Source of the DNA: Paracoccaceae bacterium
Lineage (GTDB): Bacteria > Pseudomonadota > Alphaproteobacteria > Rhodobacterales > Rhodobacteraceae
Assembly: GCA_004153385.1 (NCBI GenBank)
Contig: SDAL01000001.1
Coordinates: 1,671,228 to 1,735,227, forward strand
Direction of reading: 5' to 3'
DNA length: 64,000 bases
Shown: one piece after another, positions 53,489 to 61,471 of the stretch
Position numbering within the stretch: the stretch's first letter is position 1
Layout: each line of letters begins with the position of its first letter
Translations under genes and position numbers: made by a program
The notes under the pieces: generated by a model
Seen by the model: the letters and a program-made list of their open reading frames with translations, nothing else
The model's database searches: none
What the model was told of the DNA's origin: nothing

Positions 53489-54796
53489 ATGTTCACTCAT
53501 GAGGATCTGGAGGCGCTCCACGCGCGCTCCCAGAAGATGCAAAGCGCGATCCGTCGACAGACTTTCTCCCCCGAGCACGAGAAGACCTTGCGCCGTTTTT
53601 CCAGCTGGGAGGTGTCGGAGCTGATCCTCAAGATCAACCAGTCCACCTTCCGCGGGCGTCTCGCCGCCGACGGCGACCTTCCCGGCGGGGAAGTCGAGGA
53701 GGAGGGCCGCCAGCGCTGGTTCTCGCTGCCCGAGATCAACGAGATGCGCCGCAAGATGAAGGTGAACCGCCAGTCCTTGATGCCGAAGCGGCCCGCCAAC
53801 AAGCGCGCGATCCGCGTTGCGATTTCCAACTTCAAGGGCGGTGCGGGGAAATCCACCGTGGCGCTGCACATGGGGCATGCGGCCGCGCTGGACGGCTACC
53901 GCGTGCTGCTTGTGGATTTCGATCCGCAGGCAACGCTGACCCATTCGATGGGGCTGACCGATGTCTCCGAAGAGCTGACCGTGTGGGGCATCATCGCCCG
54001 CGACCTGATCCGCGAAACCGAGCGGATGAACAACGCGCCCCAAGCCGCTGAATCCGGCACCGCCCTGCCCCGCCGCAAACTGCCCGGCTCGATCCTTGAT
54101 CTGGGGCTGGACAGTTTGCGCGTGACCGATTTCATCCGCCCCACCGCATGGCCCACCATCGACATGATCCCGTCTTGCGCCAATGCGGCCTTTGTGGAGT
54201 TTGCGTCCGCGCAATACCGCCACCTTAACCCGGACTGGTCGTTCTTTGCGGCCGTGACCCGCTACCTCGATTCCGTGCCGGCCGACAGCTATGATCTGGT
54301 GGTGTTCGATTGCCCGCCCGCCATCGGCTACCAGTCGATGAACGCGGTCTTTGCCGCCGATGTGCTGTATATCCCCTCTGGGCCGGGCTACTGGGAATAC
54401 GATTCCACCACATCCTTCATCGGCCAGCTGTCTGAGGCGCTTGACGATCTGTCGCACGGATTCGAGGGGACCTTCCCCGCGGGGAATATGACATTGCCCA
54501 AAGAGTTCCTTGATATCCGGTTTCTGATGACGCGCTATGAATCCGGTAACGAGCTGCATCGCGCGATGTTCGAAGCTTTTGGTAATGTCTTTGGTGAACG
54601 CTTGGCCAACAACCCGATCGAGATGACGCGGGCTGTGGAACAATCGGGCCGGTTCCTGTCTTCGGTCTATGAAATCGACTACCGCTCCATGACGCGCGAA
54701 ACATGGCGCAGGGCACGTGCATCGTTTGATCGGGCCTATGACGAGTTCAAGGATACGTTCCTGCGCGCATGGGACAAGCTGGAGGATGTTGAATGA
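53489..54796 (+). CDS. parA: ParA-type partition ATPase (type Ia)
   Basis: 435 residues. An N-terminal helix-turn-helix region (about 30-90) marks the type Ia class that also represses the par promoter. The deviant Walker A K-G-G-A-G-K-S-T sits at 116-123, followed by VLLVDFDPQATLTHSMG and VVFDCPPAIGYQS for the A-prime and Walker B elements. ParA drives plasmid segregation with ParB. Two near-copies of the parS-like palindrome lie within the gene, one encoding Leu-Pro-Gly-Gly-Glu (64-68) and one Phe-Pro-Ala-Gly-Asn. Its stop overlaps the parB start by four bases. Confidence 0.93.
   Translation: MFTHEDLEALHARSQKMQSAIRRQTFSPEHEKTLRRFSSWEVSELILKINQSTFRGRLAADGDLPGGEVEEEGRQRWFSLPEINEMRRKMKVNRQSLMPKRPANKRAIRVAISNFKGGAGKSTVALHMGHAAALDGYRVLLVDFDPQATLTHSMGLTDVSEELTVWGIIARDLIRETERMNNAPQAAESGTALPRRKLPGSILDLGLDSLRVTDFIRPTAWPTIDMIPSCANAAFVEFASAQYRHLNPDWSFFAAVTRYLDSVPADSYDLVVFDCPPAIGYQSMNAVFAADVLYIPSGPGYWEYDSTTSFIGQLSEALDDLSHGFEGTFPAGNMTLPKEFLDIRFLMTRYESGNELHRAMFEAFGNVFGERLANNPIEMTRAVEQSGRFLSSVYEIDYRSMTRETWRRARASFDRAYDEFKDTFLRAWDKLEDVE
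53678..53693. repeat. parS-like palindrome, one mismatch, within parA
   Basis: CTTCCCGGCGGGGAAG, one difference from the consensus CTTCCCCGCGGGGAAG; flanked by GAC on the left and TCGAGG on the right. It lies in codon phase 0 of parA. Confidence 0.55.
54472..54487. repeat. parS-like palindrome, one mismatch, within parA
   Basis: CTTCCCCGCGGGGAAT, differing only in the last base; preceded by GAC. It sits in a different codon phase from the first copy. Confidence 0.55.
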
Positions 54797-55890
54797 GCAA
54801 GAAACGCCGCACCTTTGCCATAGACCTTCCCGACGAGGAAGAGACCCCCGTCTTCCCCGCGGGGAAGGTCGAGGCGCCGCCCCCGCGCCGGTCGCCCATG
54901 GCCGCCGCGATCAGCGAAAATGCCGCCAGCCTGCGCGACCGCACCGCGTTGGAGGCGAAGATACGCGCCGAAAACGATGCACTGGCCGCCGAACATGTGC
55001 GGATGAAAAAGCTTGGCCTGATCGTCGATCTGGTGCCACTCGAGCATATCGAGACATGGAAACTGGTGCGTGACCGCGCCAAGGGCGATGATCTGGAACT
55101 GGGCGAGCTGGTATCCTCGATCCGCGAATTGGGCCTGTCCAACCCGATCCGGCTAGAGGCGCGTGATGATGGTAAATACGAATTAATTCAAGGGTATAGG
55201 CGTGTATCGGCCTATCGCCAGCTGCTTGAGGAAACCGGCGATGTGGAGCGTTGGGGCACCATCCCCGCAGGCATCCTTCCCCGCGGGGAAGGTCTGGATG
55301 GCCTGTATCGCCGTATGGTGGATGAAAACCTTGTGCGCAAGGACATCAGCTTTGGCGAGATGGCGACGCTGGCGCTGAATTATGCCCGCGATCCGGGCAC
55401 GCAGCAGAATGACCCCGACAAGGCCGTGGCCGAACTGTTCGCCAGCGCGGGCTATCAAAAGCGCAGCTACATCCGCAATTTCATCAAACTGGTGGAGGCA
55501 TTGGGCGACGATCTGCAGTTCGTCCAGCATGTGCCGCGCTCCTTGGGGTTGCGATTTGTGGCCGAGCTTGAGGCACGCCCCGAAATAGCCGCCGAGGTGA
55601 AGGAGGGGCTGAAGGGCTGGGAAAACCACAGCGCGGTGGACGAGCTGAATTTGCTGCGTCAGGTGTTGGGGGACGGCGACGAAAGTCCGGCGCCCAAATC
55701 CGCCAAACGTCCGGCCAAGCCGCGCAGCGGCAAGGCGCGTACGGTGTTTCAGGTGCCAAGCCGTACGGGGCAGGCGAAATGCACCGCATCGAACGGGCGC
55801 TTGGAAATCCGGCTGGACAGGGATTTTTCAACACTGGACCGTCAGCGTCTGGAACAGGCGCTGCGCCAGATGCTGGACCAGCTGGACTGA
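54793..55890 (+). CDS. parB: ParB-type partition protein
   Basis: 365 residues. A ParB N-terminal nuclease-like domain (about 80-180) has the arginine-rich LIQGYRRVSAYRQL box and MVDENLVRKDISFGEMA, followed by a helix-turn-helix region (about 205-265) and a C-terminal dimer domain near the end. It binds parS sites and forms the partition complex with ParA. Two perfect copies of the parS-like palindrome are in the gene, encoding Phe-Pro-Ala-Gly-Lys near residue 21 and Leu-Pro-Arg-Gly-Glu near residue 162. Two more follow within 50 bases of the stop. ATGA overlap with parA. Confidence 0.92.
   Translation: MSKKRRTFAIDLPDEEETPVFPAGKVEAPPPRRSPMAAAISENAASLRDRTALEAKIRAENDALAAEHVRMKKLGLIVDLVPLEHIETWKLVRDRAKGDDLELGELVSSIRELGLSNPIRLEARDDGKYELIQGYRRVSAYRQLLEETGDVERWGTIPAGILPRGEGLDGLYRRMVDENLVRKDISFGEMATLALNYARDPGTQQNDPDKAVAELFASAGYQKRSYIRNFIKLVEALGDDLQFVQHVPRSLGLRFVAELEARPEIAAEVKEGLKGWENHSAVDELNLLRQVLGDGDESPAPKSAKRPAKPRSGKARTVFQVPSRTGQAKCTASNGRLEIRLDRDFSTLDRQRLEQALRQMLDQLD
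54852..54867. repeat. parS-like palindrome, perfect, within parB
   Basis: CTTCCCCGCGGGGAAG, followed by GTCGAG. It encodes the Phe-Pro-Ala-Gly-Lys segment of ParB. Confidence 0.65.
55276..55291. repeat. parS-like palindrome, perfect, within parB
   Basis: CTTCCCCGCGGGGAAG, extended to an 18-bp palindrome by flanking C and G. It lies in a different reading phase from the other parB copy. Confidence 0.65.
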
Positions 55891-55893
55891 AAC

Positions 55894-55909
55894 CTTCCCC
55901 GCGGGGAAG
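55894..55909. repeat. parS-like palindrome, perfect, after parB
   Basis: CTTCCCCGCGGGGAAG, 18 bp with flanking C/G, four bases past the parB stop codon. Confidence 0.7.
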
Positions 55910-55918
55910 GCTGCACCT

Positions 55919-55934
55919 CTTCCCCGCGGGGAAG
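55919..55934. repeat. parS-like palindrome, perfect, after parB
   Basis: CTTCCCCGCGGGGAAG followed by GTCGAT, 25 bp from the previous copy. The pair is the densest cluster and the best candidate partition core. Confidence 0.7.
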
Positions 55935-56054
55935 GTCGATACCGGCCCTGTGGCGCGTCCACGGGGTCGTTTTTATTTCGGGGGGCAGGGGTTGCCCCGC
56001 CGACTGCGTGACCGGCTGGGTGTCTGCCCCCCTGTAGACCAGGGTTCACATGGG

Positions 56055-56067
56055 TTATGTTACATAA
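56055..56067. promoter_or_regulatory. Inverted repeat TTATGT-T-ACATAA upstream of aroQ
   Basis: Perfect 6-bp arms with one central base, in an AT-rich stretch 177 bp before aroQ. It faintly resembles Zur-type sites but is shorter. Confidence 0.3.
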
Positions 56068-56243
56068 TGCATTGAAAATATTGATTTTTTTATGAAAAGA
56101 GGCCGATTTCCGGTTCTGATGCCTGTGGCCGCGTGGATCGGGGGGCTTTGCAACCGGCGGGGTTTTAGGGTTTGATAGCCGCAAAACCGACATATACGCC
56201 GTGGCCCCGACGGGCCCAGCCGGAACAGAAAGTACCCCACCCG

Positions 56244-56687
56244 ATGCCAACATCGAAGCAGATCCATATCCTGAACGGTCCGAACCTCAATCTGTTGGGC
56301 AAGCGCCAGCCCGAGATCTACGGCACCGATACGCTGGCCGATGTCGAGGCGCGCTGTGGCGCGATTGCGCAGGCGGCCGGGTTCGAGGTGTCCCTGTTCC
56401 AGTCCAATTTCGAAGGCGGCATAGTCGAGCAGATCCACACCGCGCGCGAGGCGGCCTGTGCCATCGTGATCAACCCCGCCGCCTACAGCCACACTTCAGT
56501 CGCGATTCTGGATGCGCTGAACACATTCGACGGGCCGGTGTATGAATGCCACATCTCCAACATCCATAAGCGCGAGGCGTTTCGCCACCATTCCTATGTG
56601 TCGGGGCGGGCGGATGGCGTGATCGCGGGGTTCGGAACCGCCGGATACGAGATGTGCGTGCGCCGGATTTGCGAGACGCTGGCATAG
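56244..56687 (+). CDS. aroQ: Type II 3-dehydroquinate dehydratase
   Basis: 147 residues, the standard size. Markers: [19 protein letters not shown] at the N-terminus, the catalytic Tyr in [36 protein letters not shown] and [14 protein letters not shown]. It dehydrates 3-dehydroquinate to 3-dehydroshikimate in the shikimate pathway, working as a dodecamer in the cytoplasm. Its ribosome site is weak (AGAAAG). Finding this aromatic amino-acid gene next to a plasmid-type replication module suggests a chromid or plasmid carrying core functions, or a second copy. Confidence 0.94.
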   Translation: MPTSKQIHILNGPNLNLLGKRQPEIYGTDTLADVEARCGAIAQAAGFEVSLFQSNFEGGIVEQIHTAREAACAIVINPAAYSHTSVAILDALNTFDGPVYECHISNIHKREAFRHHSYVSGRADGVIAGFGTAGYEMCVRRICETLA

Positions 56688-56712
56688 GGCGCGCGCCGGA
56701 TCCGGAGATAGA

Positions 56713-56741
56713 AAAAGGGGCCGCATCGCGCGGCCCCTTTT
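56713..56741. terminator. Bidirectional terminator between aroQ and bioY
   Basis: 12-bp stem AAAAGGGGCCGC / GCGGCCCCTTTT with an ATCGC loop and T-runs on both strands, 25 bp after aroQ. Confidence 0.85.
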
Positions 56742-56763
56742 GCGTCTGTCACTGAGCGTGGAC

Positions 56764-56779
56764 CTTCCCCGGAGGGAAG
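56764..56779. repeat. parS-like palindrome, degenerate
   Basis: CTTCCCCGGAGGGAAG, two central differences from the consensus but the same arms and the same GAC before it. Lies after the aroQ terminator, near the bioY stop. Confidence 0.4.
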
Positions 56780-56795
56780 GTGCGCGGCGGGTGTT

Positions 56796-57341
56796 TCAGT
56801 TGCGCGACAGCACCGCGTGGGGGCGGGCGCGCATCAGGCCTTGGGTGATCAGCCCGGCCAGCACGGCCTTGATCGCATCGCCCGGCAGGAATGGTGTCAT
56901 CAGCACGGCCGAGGCCCAAAGGCCCTTATCCGCGATCAGGGACAGGCCGAGGATGCCGCAGCCGTAGAGCACGACGATCCCGCCCAGTATCGCGCCCACG
57001 CTTGCGGCAATCGCCACAGGCGCACCGCGCCATGATTGCGTGACAAAACCGGTGACCAGTGCCGCAAGCGGCCAGCCCAGAAAGAACCCGACCGTCGGGC
57101 CTGCCAATACGCCCAGACCGCCACGCCCGCCTGCCAGAAGCGGCAGTCCCAGCAGGACCAGCACCACCAGCAACAGGGCGGCCAGAAATCCGCGTTTGGC
57201 CCCCAGCACCGTGCCTGCCAGCATCACGCCCAGCGATTGCGCGCTGATCGGAATGCCGAAGGCCAGCGTCAGGCTGGGCACAAGGCCCAAGGCCGCGATC
57301 AGCGCCGCAAACAGGGCGACCATTGTGATGTTACGTTCCAT
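56796..57341 (-). CDS. bioY: BioY biotin-specific substrate-capture membrane protein
   Basis: 181 residues with about six helices. BioY features: ALIAALGLVPSLTLAFGIPISAQSLGVMLAGTVLGAKRGFLA, GGRGGLGVLAGPTVGFFLGWPLAALV and LPGDAIKAVLAG. It is the S component of the ECF biotin importer. The ATG at 57341 has GGAGG eight bases upstream and overlaps the bioN stop by 11 bases. Transcribed after bioM and bioN, giving a complete BioMNY system. Confidence 0.95.
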   Translation of the reverse strand: MERNITMVALFAALIAALGLVPSLTLAFGIPISAQSLGVMLAGTVLGAKRGFLAALLLVVLVLLGLPLLAGGRGGLGVLAGPTVGFFLGWPLAALVTGFVTQSWRGAPVAIAASVGAILGGIVVLYGCGILGLSLIADKGLWASAVLMTPFLPGDAIKAVLAGLITQGLMRARPHAVLSRN

Positions 57342-57972
57342 TGGATGTTCCTCCATCCGGGTTGGGTACCGAGGCTGCAACACCGCCGCGCGCCTTCAGC
57401 GCCTCGGCCACGTGTTCTGCATCATCTAATGCCAGAATTGTGAGCGGCATGACAAGGCGCCAGTTCGCCCGCCGTATGGAACGTGCGCGCCACGCGTGAT
57501 GCAGCTGGCGGGCGCGCTCGGCGAAATTGGGGGTAAAACGGATCATCAGCGCGACGCCCAGCTCGGCAGGGCGGGTGTTCATCCCGAGGCGAGCGGCGGG
57601 GCGCAAGAGCCACGCAATGACATCCAGCATATCTGAAAGGCGGGTGGTCATGGTGACCAGATTGGCCATGGCGACAGCGGTCAGGATGCGCAGCGCGATA
57701 TTGGCCCCCTCATGCCAGTCGCCTGCCAGCCCGTGCCACAGCGCAATCAGCACCGCCACCCACATCACCGGCCGCAGGCGCGACAGACCCGCGCGCAGAA
57801 AAGCCCATGGCGGCAGGGCATAGACCCCCAGCGTCAGCGCGAGGGCGGCCCCAAGCCACGCGGTATCGGGGGCAAAAAACAGCGCCAGCGTGGCCACACA
57901 CAGCGCGCCCAGCTTTGCGCCGGCCCGCCAGCGATGGGCGCGGGTTTCAACCGGCGAGGTCAGAGAGATCAT
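57331..57972 (-). CDS. bioN: BioN, ECF transporter transmembrane (T) subunit for biotin
   Basis: 213 residues with about five helices and the CbiQ/BioN motif arginines (AGKLGALC-like start, TRLSDMLDVIAWLLRP and ELGVALMIRFTPNFAERARQLHHAWRARSIRR). The T subunit couples ATP hydrolysis by BioM to movement of BioY. The open frame extends to 58101 inside bioM, but ATG 57972 gives the expected length and overlaps bioM by 26 bases. Middle gene of the bioMNY operon. Confidence 0.9.
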   Translation of the reverse strand: MISLTSPVETRAHRWRAGAKLGALCVATLALFFAPDTAWLGAALALTLGVYALPPWAFLRAGLSRLRPVMWVAVLIALWHGLAGDWHEGANIALRILTAVAMANLVTMTTRLSDMLDVIAWLLRPAARLGMNTRPAELGVALMIRFTPNFAERARQLHHAWRARSIRRANWRLVMPLTILALDDAEHVAEALKARGGVAASVPNPDGGTSNGT

Positions 57973-58675
57973 CGCCCGCCCCCAATTTTGACATATGCGC
58001 GCGGTAGTCCGCCAAAAGCGGCGCGGGCGGGCCTGCGCGATGCAGGCGGCCGGCCTCGATCCACAGGACATGGTCATAGCCATGCAGGCAATCGGGATCA
58101 TGGGTGATATGGATCAGTGCCTGCGGAAGTGCGTGGAAATACCGCATCAATTGCCCCCTGATCGCCAGATCAAGTCCGGAGAACGGCTCGTCAAGGATGA
58201 TCACCTGCGGCTCCATCGCAAGAATGGCCATCAGGCAGACCAATTGTTTCTGGCCTTGTGACAGGGTGGCGATATTGGCCTCGCGCCAGTGGGTCTTGCC
58301 AAACCGCGCCAGTGTGCGGTCGGTGATCAGGGCGGCCTCGGCCTTGGTGCGGCCCATCTGGCGCAGGCCGAAGGCCAACTCCTCGGCGACTGTGGGGAAG
58401 ATGATCTGGTGGTCAGGGTTCTGGAACAGGATGCCGATATGGCCAAGCGCGGCGCGCCGGTCGCGGGCGGGATCGATCCCGTTCAGCCGCAGCGTGCCGG
58501 TGTCGGGGGCCACAAGCCCCGCCACCACCCGCGCCAGTGTGGATTTGCCCGATCCGTTGCGTCCCACCACCCCTGTACGGTGCAGCGTCAGATCCAAGGT
58601 GATCGCATCAAGCACCGTCTTCGATCCGAGGCGGAGCGTGACATCCCCGAGATGCAGATGCGATGCATGCGCCAT
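57947..58675 (-). CDS. bioM: BioM, biotin ECF transporter ATPase
   Basis: 242 residues. Walker A G-R-N-G-S-G-K-S-T, Q-loop ILFQNPDHQIIFP, signature LSQGQKQLVCLMAIL, Walker B VIILDEPFSGLD and H-loop ITHDPD are intact. The F-Q-N-P-D-x-Q form of the Q-loop is typical of ECF ATPases. First gene of the operon; it drives biotin uptake with BioN and BioY. Confidence 0.93.
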   Translation of the reverse strand: MAHASHLHLGDVTLRLGSKTVLDAITLDLTLHRTGVVGRNGSGKSTLARVVAGLVAPDTGTLRLNGIDPARDRRAALGHIGILFQNPDHQIIFPTVAEELAFGLRQMGRTKAEAALITDRTLARFGKTHWREANIATLSQGQKQLVCLMAILAMEPQVIILDEPFSGLDLAIRGQLMRYFHALPQALIHITHDPDCLHGYDHVLWIEAGRLHRAGPPAPLLADYRAHMSKLGAGDDLSDLAG

Positions 58676-59130
58676 GACGCCCTCCTGTCAGATGTGCGGT
58701 GGCGGTCTGATGCCTGTTTCGCGGGTCTATTGCAAGCGCGCTGCGTGCCCGCGGGGGGAGGCGCAAAACGCGCGGGGGAGGGGGGCCCGTCCGTTTTTCG
58801 CGGCCATGCGGGGCAGGCAGGCCCAGCCCGCGCGATCGTGCACCATTGGCCGCGCGCGCGAGATTAAGGCCCGTCAGTCTAAGCCGTGTATGTCAAAGGC
58901 CAGCGTCTCTATGGCCCGCGCGACAGGCACCTGTGGGAAGAGGCGCGTCGATATGCGCCACCCGGGTTTGTGCGATGGTCCGTGGCCCCGAGGCGATGGC
59001 CAGCGCAGGCCCGATGATGTGGCTGTCACGGTTAAGGCAGGGTAGGGCAGGGCGGGGGAAGGGGGCGTTGCGTCGCCCCGAACGGGGGCGGGGCCTTGCG
59101 TGTGCCGCAAGGCCCCGCCTGATGTGTCGA
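58676..59130. other. Intergenic 455 bp, GC-rich, no gene seen
   Basis: Between the bioM start and the YghU-like stop. Apart from the hairpin at 59087-59119 no feature stood out; short frames lack supporting codon use or starts. Confidence 0.4.
59087..59119 (-). terminator. Hairpin after the YghU-like gene
   Basis: Perfect 14-bp stem GGCGGGGCCTTGCG / CGCAAGGCCCCGCC with a TGTGC loop, 11 bp past the stop. No T-tract, but unusually stable. Confidence 0.6.
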
Positions 59131-59964
59131 TCAGTCCAGATCGGCGGGGCTATGGCGTTCTGCCACGCCCTTTTCAGGATCGCTCTGGTTGACGCGGCGA
59201 CCGCGCAGAACGGCCGTGCGGGCGCCGACCTCGTCTGCCCAGCGTTTGAGGTGGGTATATTGATCGGCCTGCAGGAAGGTCGCCGCATCGCCATAGGCGC
59301 GGCCTTCGACCAGCGCGCCATACCACGGGTAGATCGCGATATCGGCAATGGTGTAATCGGCCCCCGCGATGAAGCGGTGATCGGCCAGCTGCCGGTCCAG
59401 CACATCCATCTGGCGCTTGGCCTCCATCGCGTAACGGTTGATCGGGTATTCCAGCTTCTCGGGCGCGTAGGCGTAGAAATGGCCGAAACCGCCCCCAAGG
59501 AACGGGGCAGATCCCATCTGCCACATCAGCCAGTTGATAACCTCGGCCCGCGCGGCACCGGAGGCGGGCAGGAAGGCCCCGAATTTCTCGGCCAGATAAA
59601 GCATGATCGAGCCTGATTCAAACAGCCGGACCGGGGCCTCGCCGCTGCGGTCCACCATCGCTGGGATCTTGGAATTGGGGTTTACCTCAACAAAGCCGGA
59701 GCTGAACTGGTCCAGATCCATGATGTTGATCAGCCAGGCATCGTATTCGGCGCCGGTATGGCCTGCCTCGAGCAATTCCTCGAGCAGGATCGAGACCTTC
59801 TGCCCGTTCGGTGTGCCCAGCGAATACAGCTGAAGATCATGATCGCCTACGGGCAGCGCGCGATCAAACCGTGGCCCTGCGGTGGGCTGGTTGATGGCCC
59901 CGAAGCGGCCCCCTGTGGTGTCGGGCGGGGTCCAGACGGCGGGCGGTGTGTAGGTCTCGCTCAT
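59131..59964 (-). CDS. YghU-like glutathione S-transferase (disulfide reductase type)
   Basis: 277 residues. A YghU-type N-terminal extension (YTPPAVWTPPDTTGGRFGAINQPTAGPRFD) leads into a thioredoxin-like domain (LYSLGTPNGQKVSILLEELLEAG; PNSKIPAMVDRSG; LFESGSIMLYLAEKFG) and a helical C-terminal GST domain with WLMWQMGSAPFLGGGFGHF. YghU from E. coli binds two glutathiones and reduces disulfides or hydroperoxides. A monocistronic gene bounded by the hairpin at 59087-59119. Confidence 0.9.
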   Translation of the reverse strand: MSETYTPPAVWTPPDTTGGRFGAINQPTAGPRFDRALPVGDHDLQLYSLGTPNGQKVSILLEELLEAGHTGAEYDAWLINIMDLDQFSSGFVEVNPNSKIPAMVDRSGEAPVRLFESGSIMLYLAEKFGAFLPASGAARAEVINWLMWQMGSAPFLGGGFGHFYAYAPEKLEYPINRYAMEAKRQMDVLDRQLADHRFIAGADYTIADIAIYPWYGALVEGRAYGDAATFLQADQYTHLKRWADEVGARTAVLRGRRVNQSDPEKGVAERHSPADLD

Positions 59965-60301
59965 GGGCAGGTCCTTTCGGTCGGTTTGCGATAGGCGCGG
60001 ATCCTTTCCCCGCGGGAAAAGGCGGCACGTGCGGTCCTGCCATAACCTAGCGGCTAATCGTCACAAGAGAAGGGGCCGGCGGGGAAAACTTCCCCCCATT
60101 GCCGCGCGGTGGCTGTGCTGTGATGCGCGGGGGGGCGGCGGGGCATGTGCACGCGCGCCCGCGTGGCTGATAGGATTTTGACAGGGCTGCGCGAAATTCG
60201 GCGATATCTTGCACCCATGCGCTGGTTTTTGTTTACATGCGCCGAAGATACGCGCAGCACAGGGCGCGATAGACCCCATAACGGAGAGGGAGCGCGGGAC
60301 G
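59965..60301. other. Intergenic between divergent GST and xylitol dehydrogenase genes
   Basis: 337 bp holding both promoters. It contains the degenerate palindrome at 60003-60022 and a small hairpin GGGGAA-AAC-TTCCCC at 60081-60095. No gene was seen. Confidence 0.45.
60003..60022. repeat. Palindrome distantly like the parS-like set
   Basis: CCTTTCCCCGCGGGAAAAGG has the same CCGCGG centre and CCTT/AAGG ends but a longer T/A arm and one mismatch. Relation to the partition sites is doubtful. Confidence 0.25.
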
Positions 60302-61339
60302 ATGGATGCATTGGTTTTGGAGGAAAAGGGCAAGCTGTCCTTGCGGGAGTTCGACCTGGATACAACGCTGGGCCCGAAAGATGTGCGTATCAAGACGCAT
60401 ACTGTAGGTATCTGCGGCTCTGATGTGCATTATTACACGCACGGGAAAATCGGACATTTTGTTGTGAACGCGCCGATGGTGTTGGGCCACGAAGCGTCTG
60501 GCACGGTGCTGGAGGTGGGCGCCGAGGTGCGCGGACTGGCCCCGGGTGATCGTGTGTGCATGGAGCCGGGCATCCCCGATCCGACCTCGCGCGCGGCCAA
60601 GCTGGGCATGTATAACGTGGATCCGGCCGTGAAATTCTGGGCGACCCCGCCCGTGCACGGCTGCCTGACGCCCGAGGTGGTGCATCCTGCGGCCTTCACC
60701 TACAAGCTGCCTGATCAGGTGAGCTTTGGCGAAGGGGCGATGGTGGAACCCTTTGCCATCGGGATGCAGGCGGCCTTGCGCGCGCGCATCCAGCCCGGTG
60801 ATGTGGCCGTGGTCACAGGCGCAGGTCCGATCGGCATGATGGTCGCGCTGGCCGCGCTGGCGGGCGGCTGCGCCAAGGTGATCGTGGCAGACATGGCCCA
60901 GCCCAAGCTGGACATCATCGCCGCCTATGACGGGATCGAGACCGTCAATATCCGCACCACCCCCGCAGCCGAGGCCGTGGCGCAAGCCACCGACGGATGG
61001 GGCGCGGATGTGGTGTTTGAATGCTCTGGCGCGGCGCGGGCGATTTTGGGCGTGGCCGAACTGGCGCGTCCGGGCGGGGCGGTTGTTCTGGTGGGGATGC
61101 CGGTTGATCCGGTGCCGGTGGATATCGTCGGTCTTCAGGCGAAAGAGCTGCGTGTCGAGACGGTGTTCCGCTATGCCAATGTCTATGATCGCGCGATTGC
61201 CCTGATTGCTTCGGGCAAGGTCGATTTGAAACCGTTGATCAGCGATACGGTCGATTTCGCCGATGCGATTGCAGGGTTTGATCGTGCGGTCGAGGCGCGC
61301 GAGACCGATGTGAAGCTGCAAATCCGTATGCCGGATTAA
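60302..61339 (+). CDS. Zinc-dependent alcohol dehydrogenase, xylitol dehydrogenase-like
   Basis: 345 residues. Catalytic zinc residues are in [12 protein letters not shown] and LGHEASG, plus VEPFAIG; the NAD fold has G-A-G-P-I-G-M-M. The protein resembles xylitol dehydrogenases of the Gluconobacter type (xylitol to D-xylulose). The structural zinc cysteines of the sorbitol dehydrogenase family are absent: the matching segment reads [18 protein letters not shown]. The ATG at 60302 follows GGGAG; the longer frame to 60209 adds a Cys-rich leader that is unlikely. It could link to the L-xylulose-reductase-like SDR through xylitol. Confidence 0.85.
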   Translation: MDALVLEEKGKLSLREFDLDTTLGPKDVRIKTHTVGICGSDVHYYTHGKIGHFVVNAPMVLGHEASGTVLEVGAEVRGLAPGDRVCMEPGIPDPTSRAAKLGMYNVDPAVKFWATPPVHGCLTPEVVHPAAFTYKLPDQVSFGEGAMVEPFAIGMQAALRARIQPGDVAVVTGAGPIGMMVALAALAGGCAKVIVADMAQPKLDIIAAYDGIETVNIRTTPAAEAVAQATDGWGADVVFECSGAARAILGVAELARPGGAVVLVGMPVDPVPVDIVGLQAKELRVETVFRYANVYDRAIALIASGKVDLKPLISDTVDFADAIAGFDRAVEARETDVKLQIRMPD

Positions 61340-61410
61340 CACCGGTGGCCGTCGTGCGTGGCGTGCCCCTTGTCGCAGGGCGCGCCACGTCAGCCATGGC
61401 CGGGCGCACG

Positions 61411-61444
61411 AAAAAGCCGCGCCTCCCTGCTGTGGAGGCGCGGC
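61411..61444 (-). terminator. Terminator of the PRC-barrel gene
   Basis: Perfect 11-bp stem GCCGCGCCTCC / GGAGGCGCGGC (61416-61426, 61434-61444), loop CTGCTGT, followed on the minus strand by TTTTT; 28 bp past the stop. Confidence 0.85.
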
Positions 61445-61471
61445 CTGTGGTCGGGATTTAGCGATCAGGTG

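Larger units (their letters stand above)
55891..56243. other. Intergenic after parB: two palindromes, then an AT-rich aroQ upstream region
   Basis: 353 bp. Two perfect copies of the parS-like palindrome lie just after parB; the second half (about 56040-56100) is AT-rich and carries the TTATGT-T-ACATAA repeat. No gene was seen. Confidence 0.5.

Noticed and set aside
53102-54643. A 513-codon minus-strand open frame across parA
   Set aside because: It is antisense to parA, which has all ParA motifs, and shows no domain of its own.
57973-58101. N-terminal extension of bioN into bioM
   Set aside because: BioN homologues start near ATG 57972 and the upstream residues have no membrane or family character.
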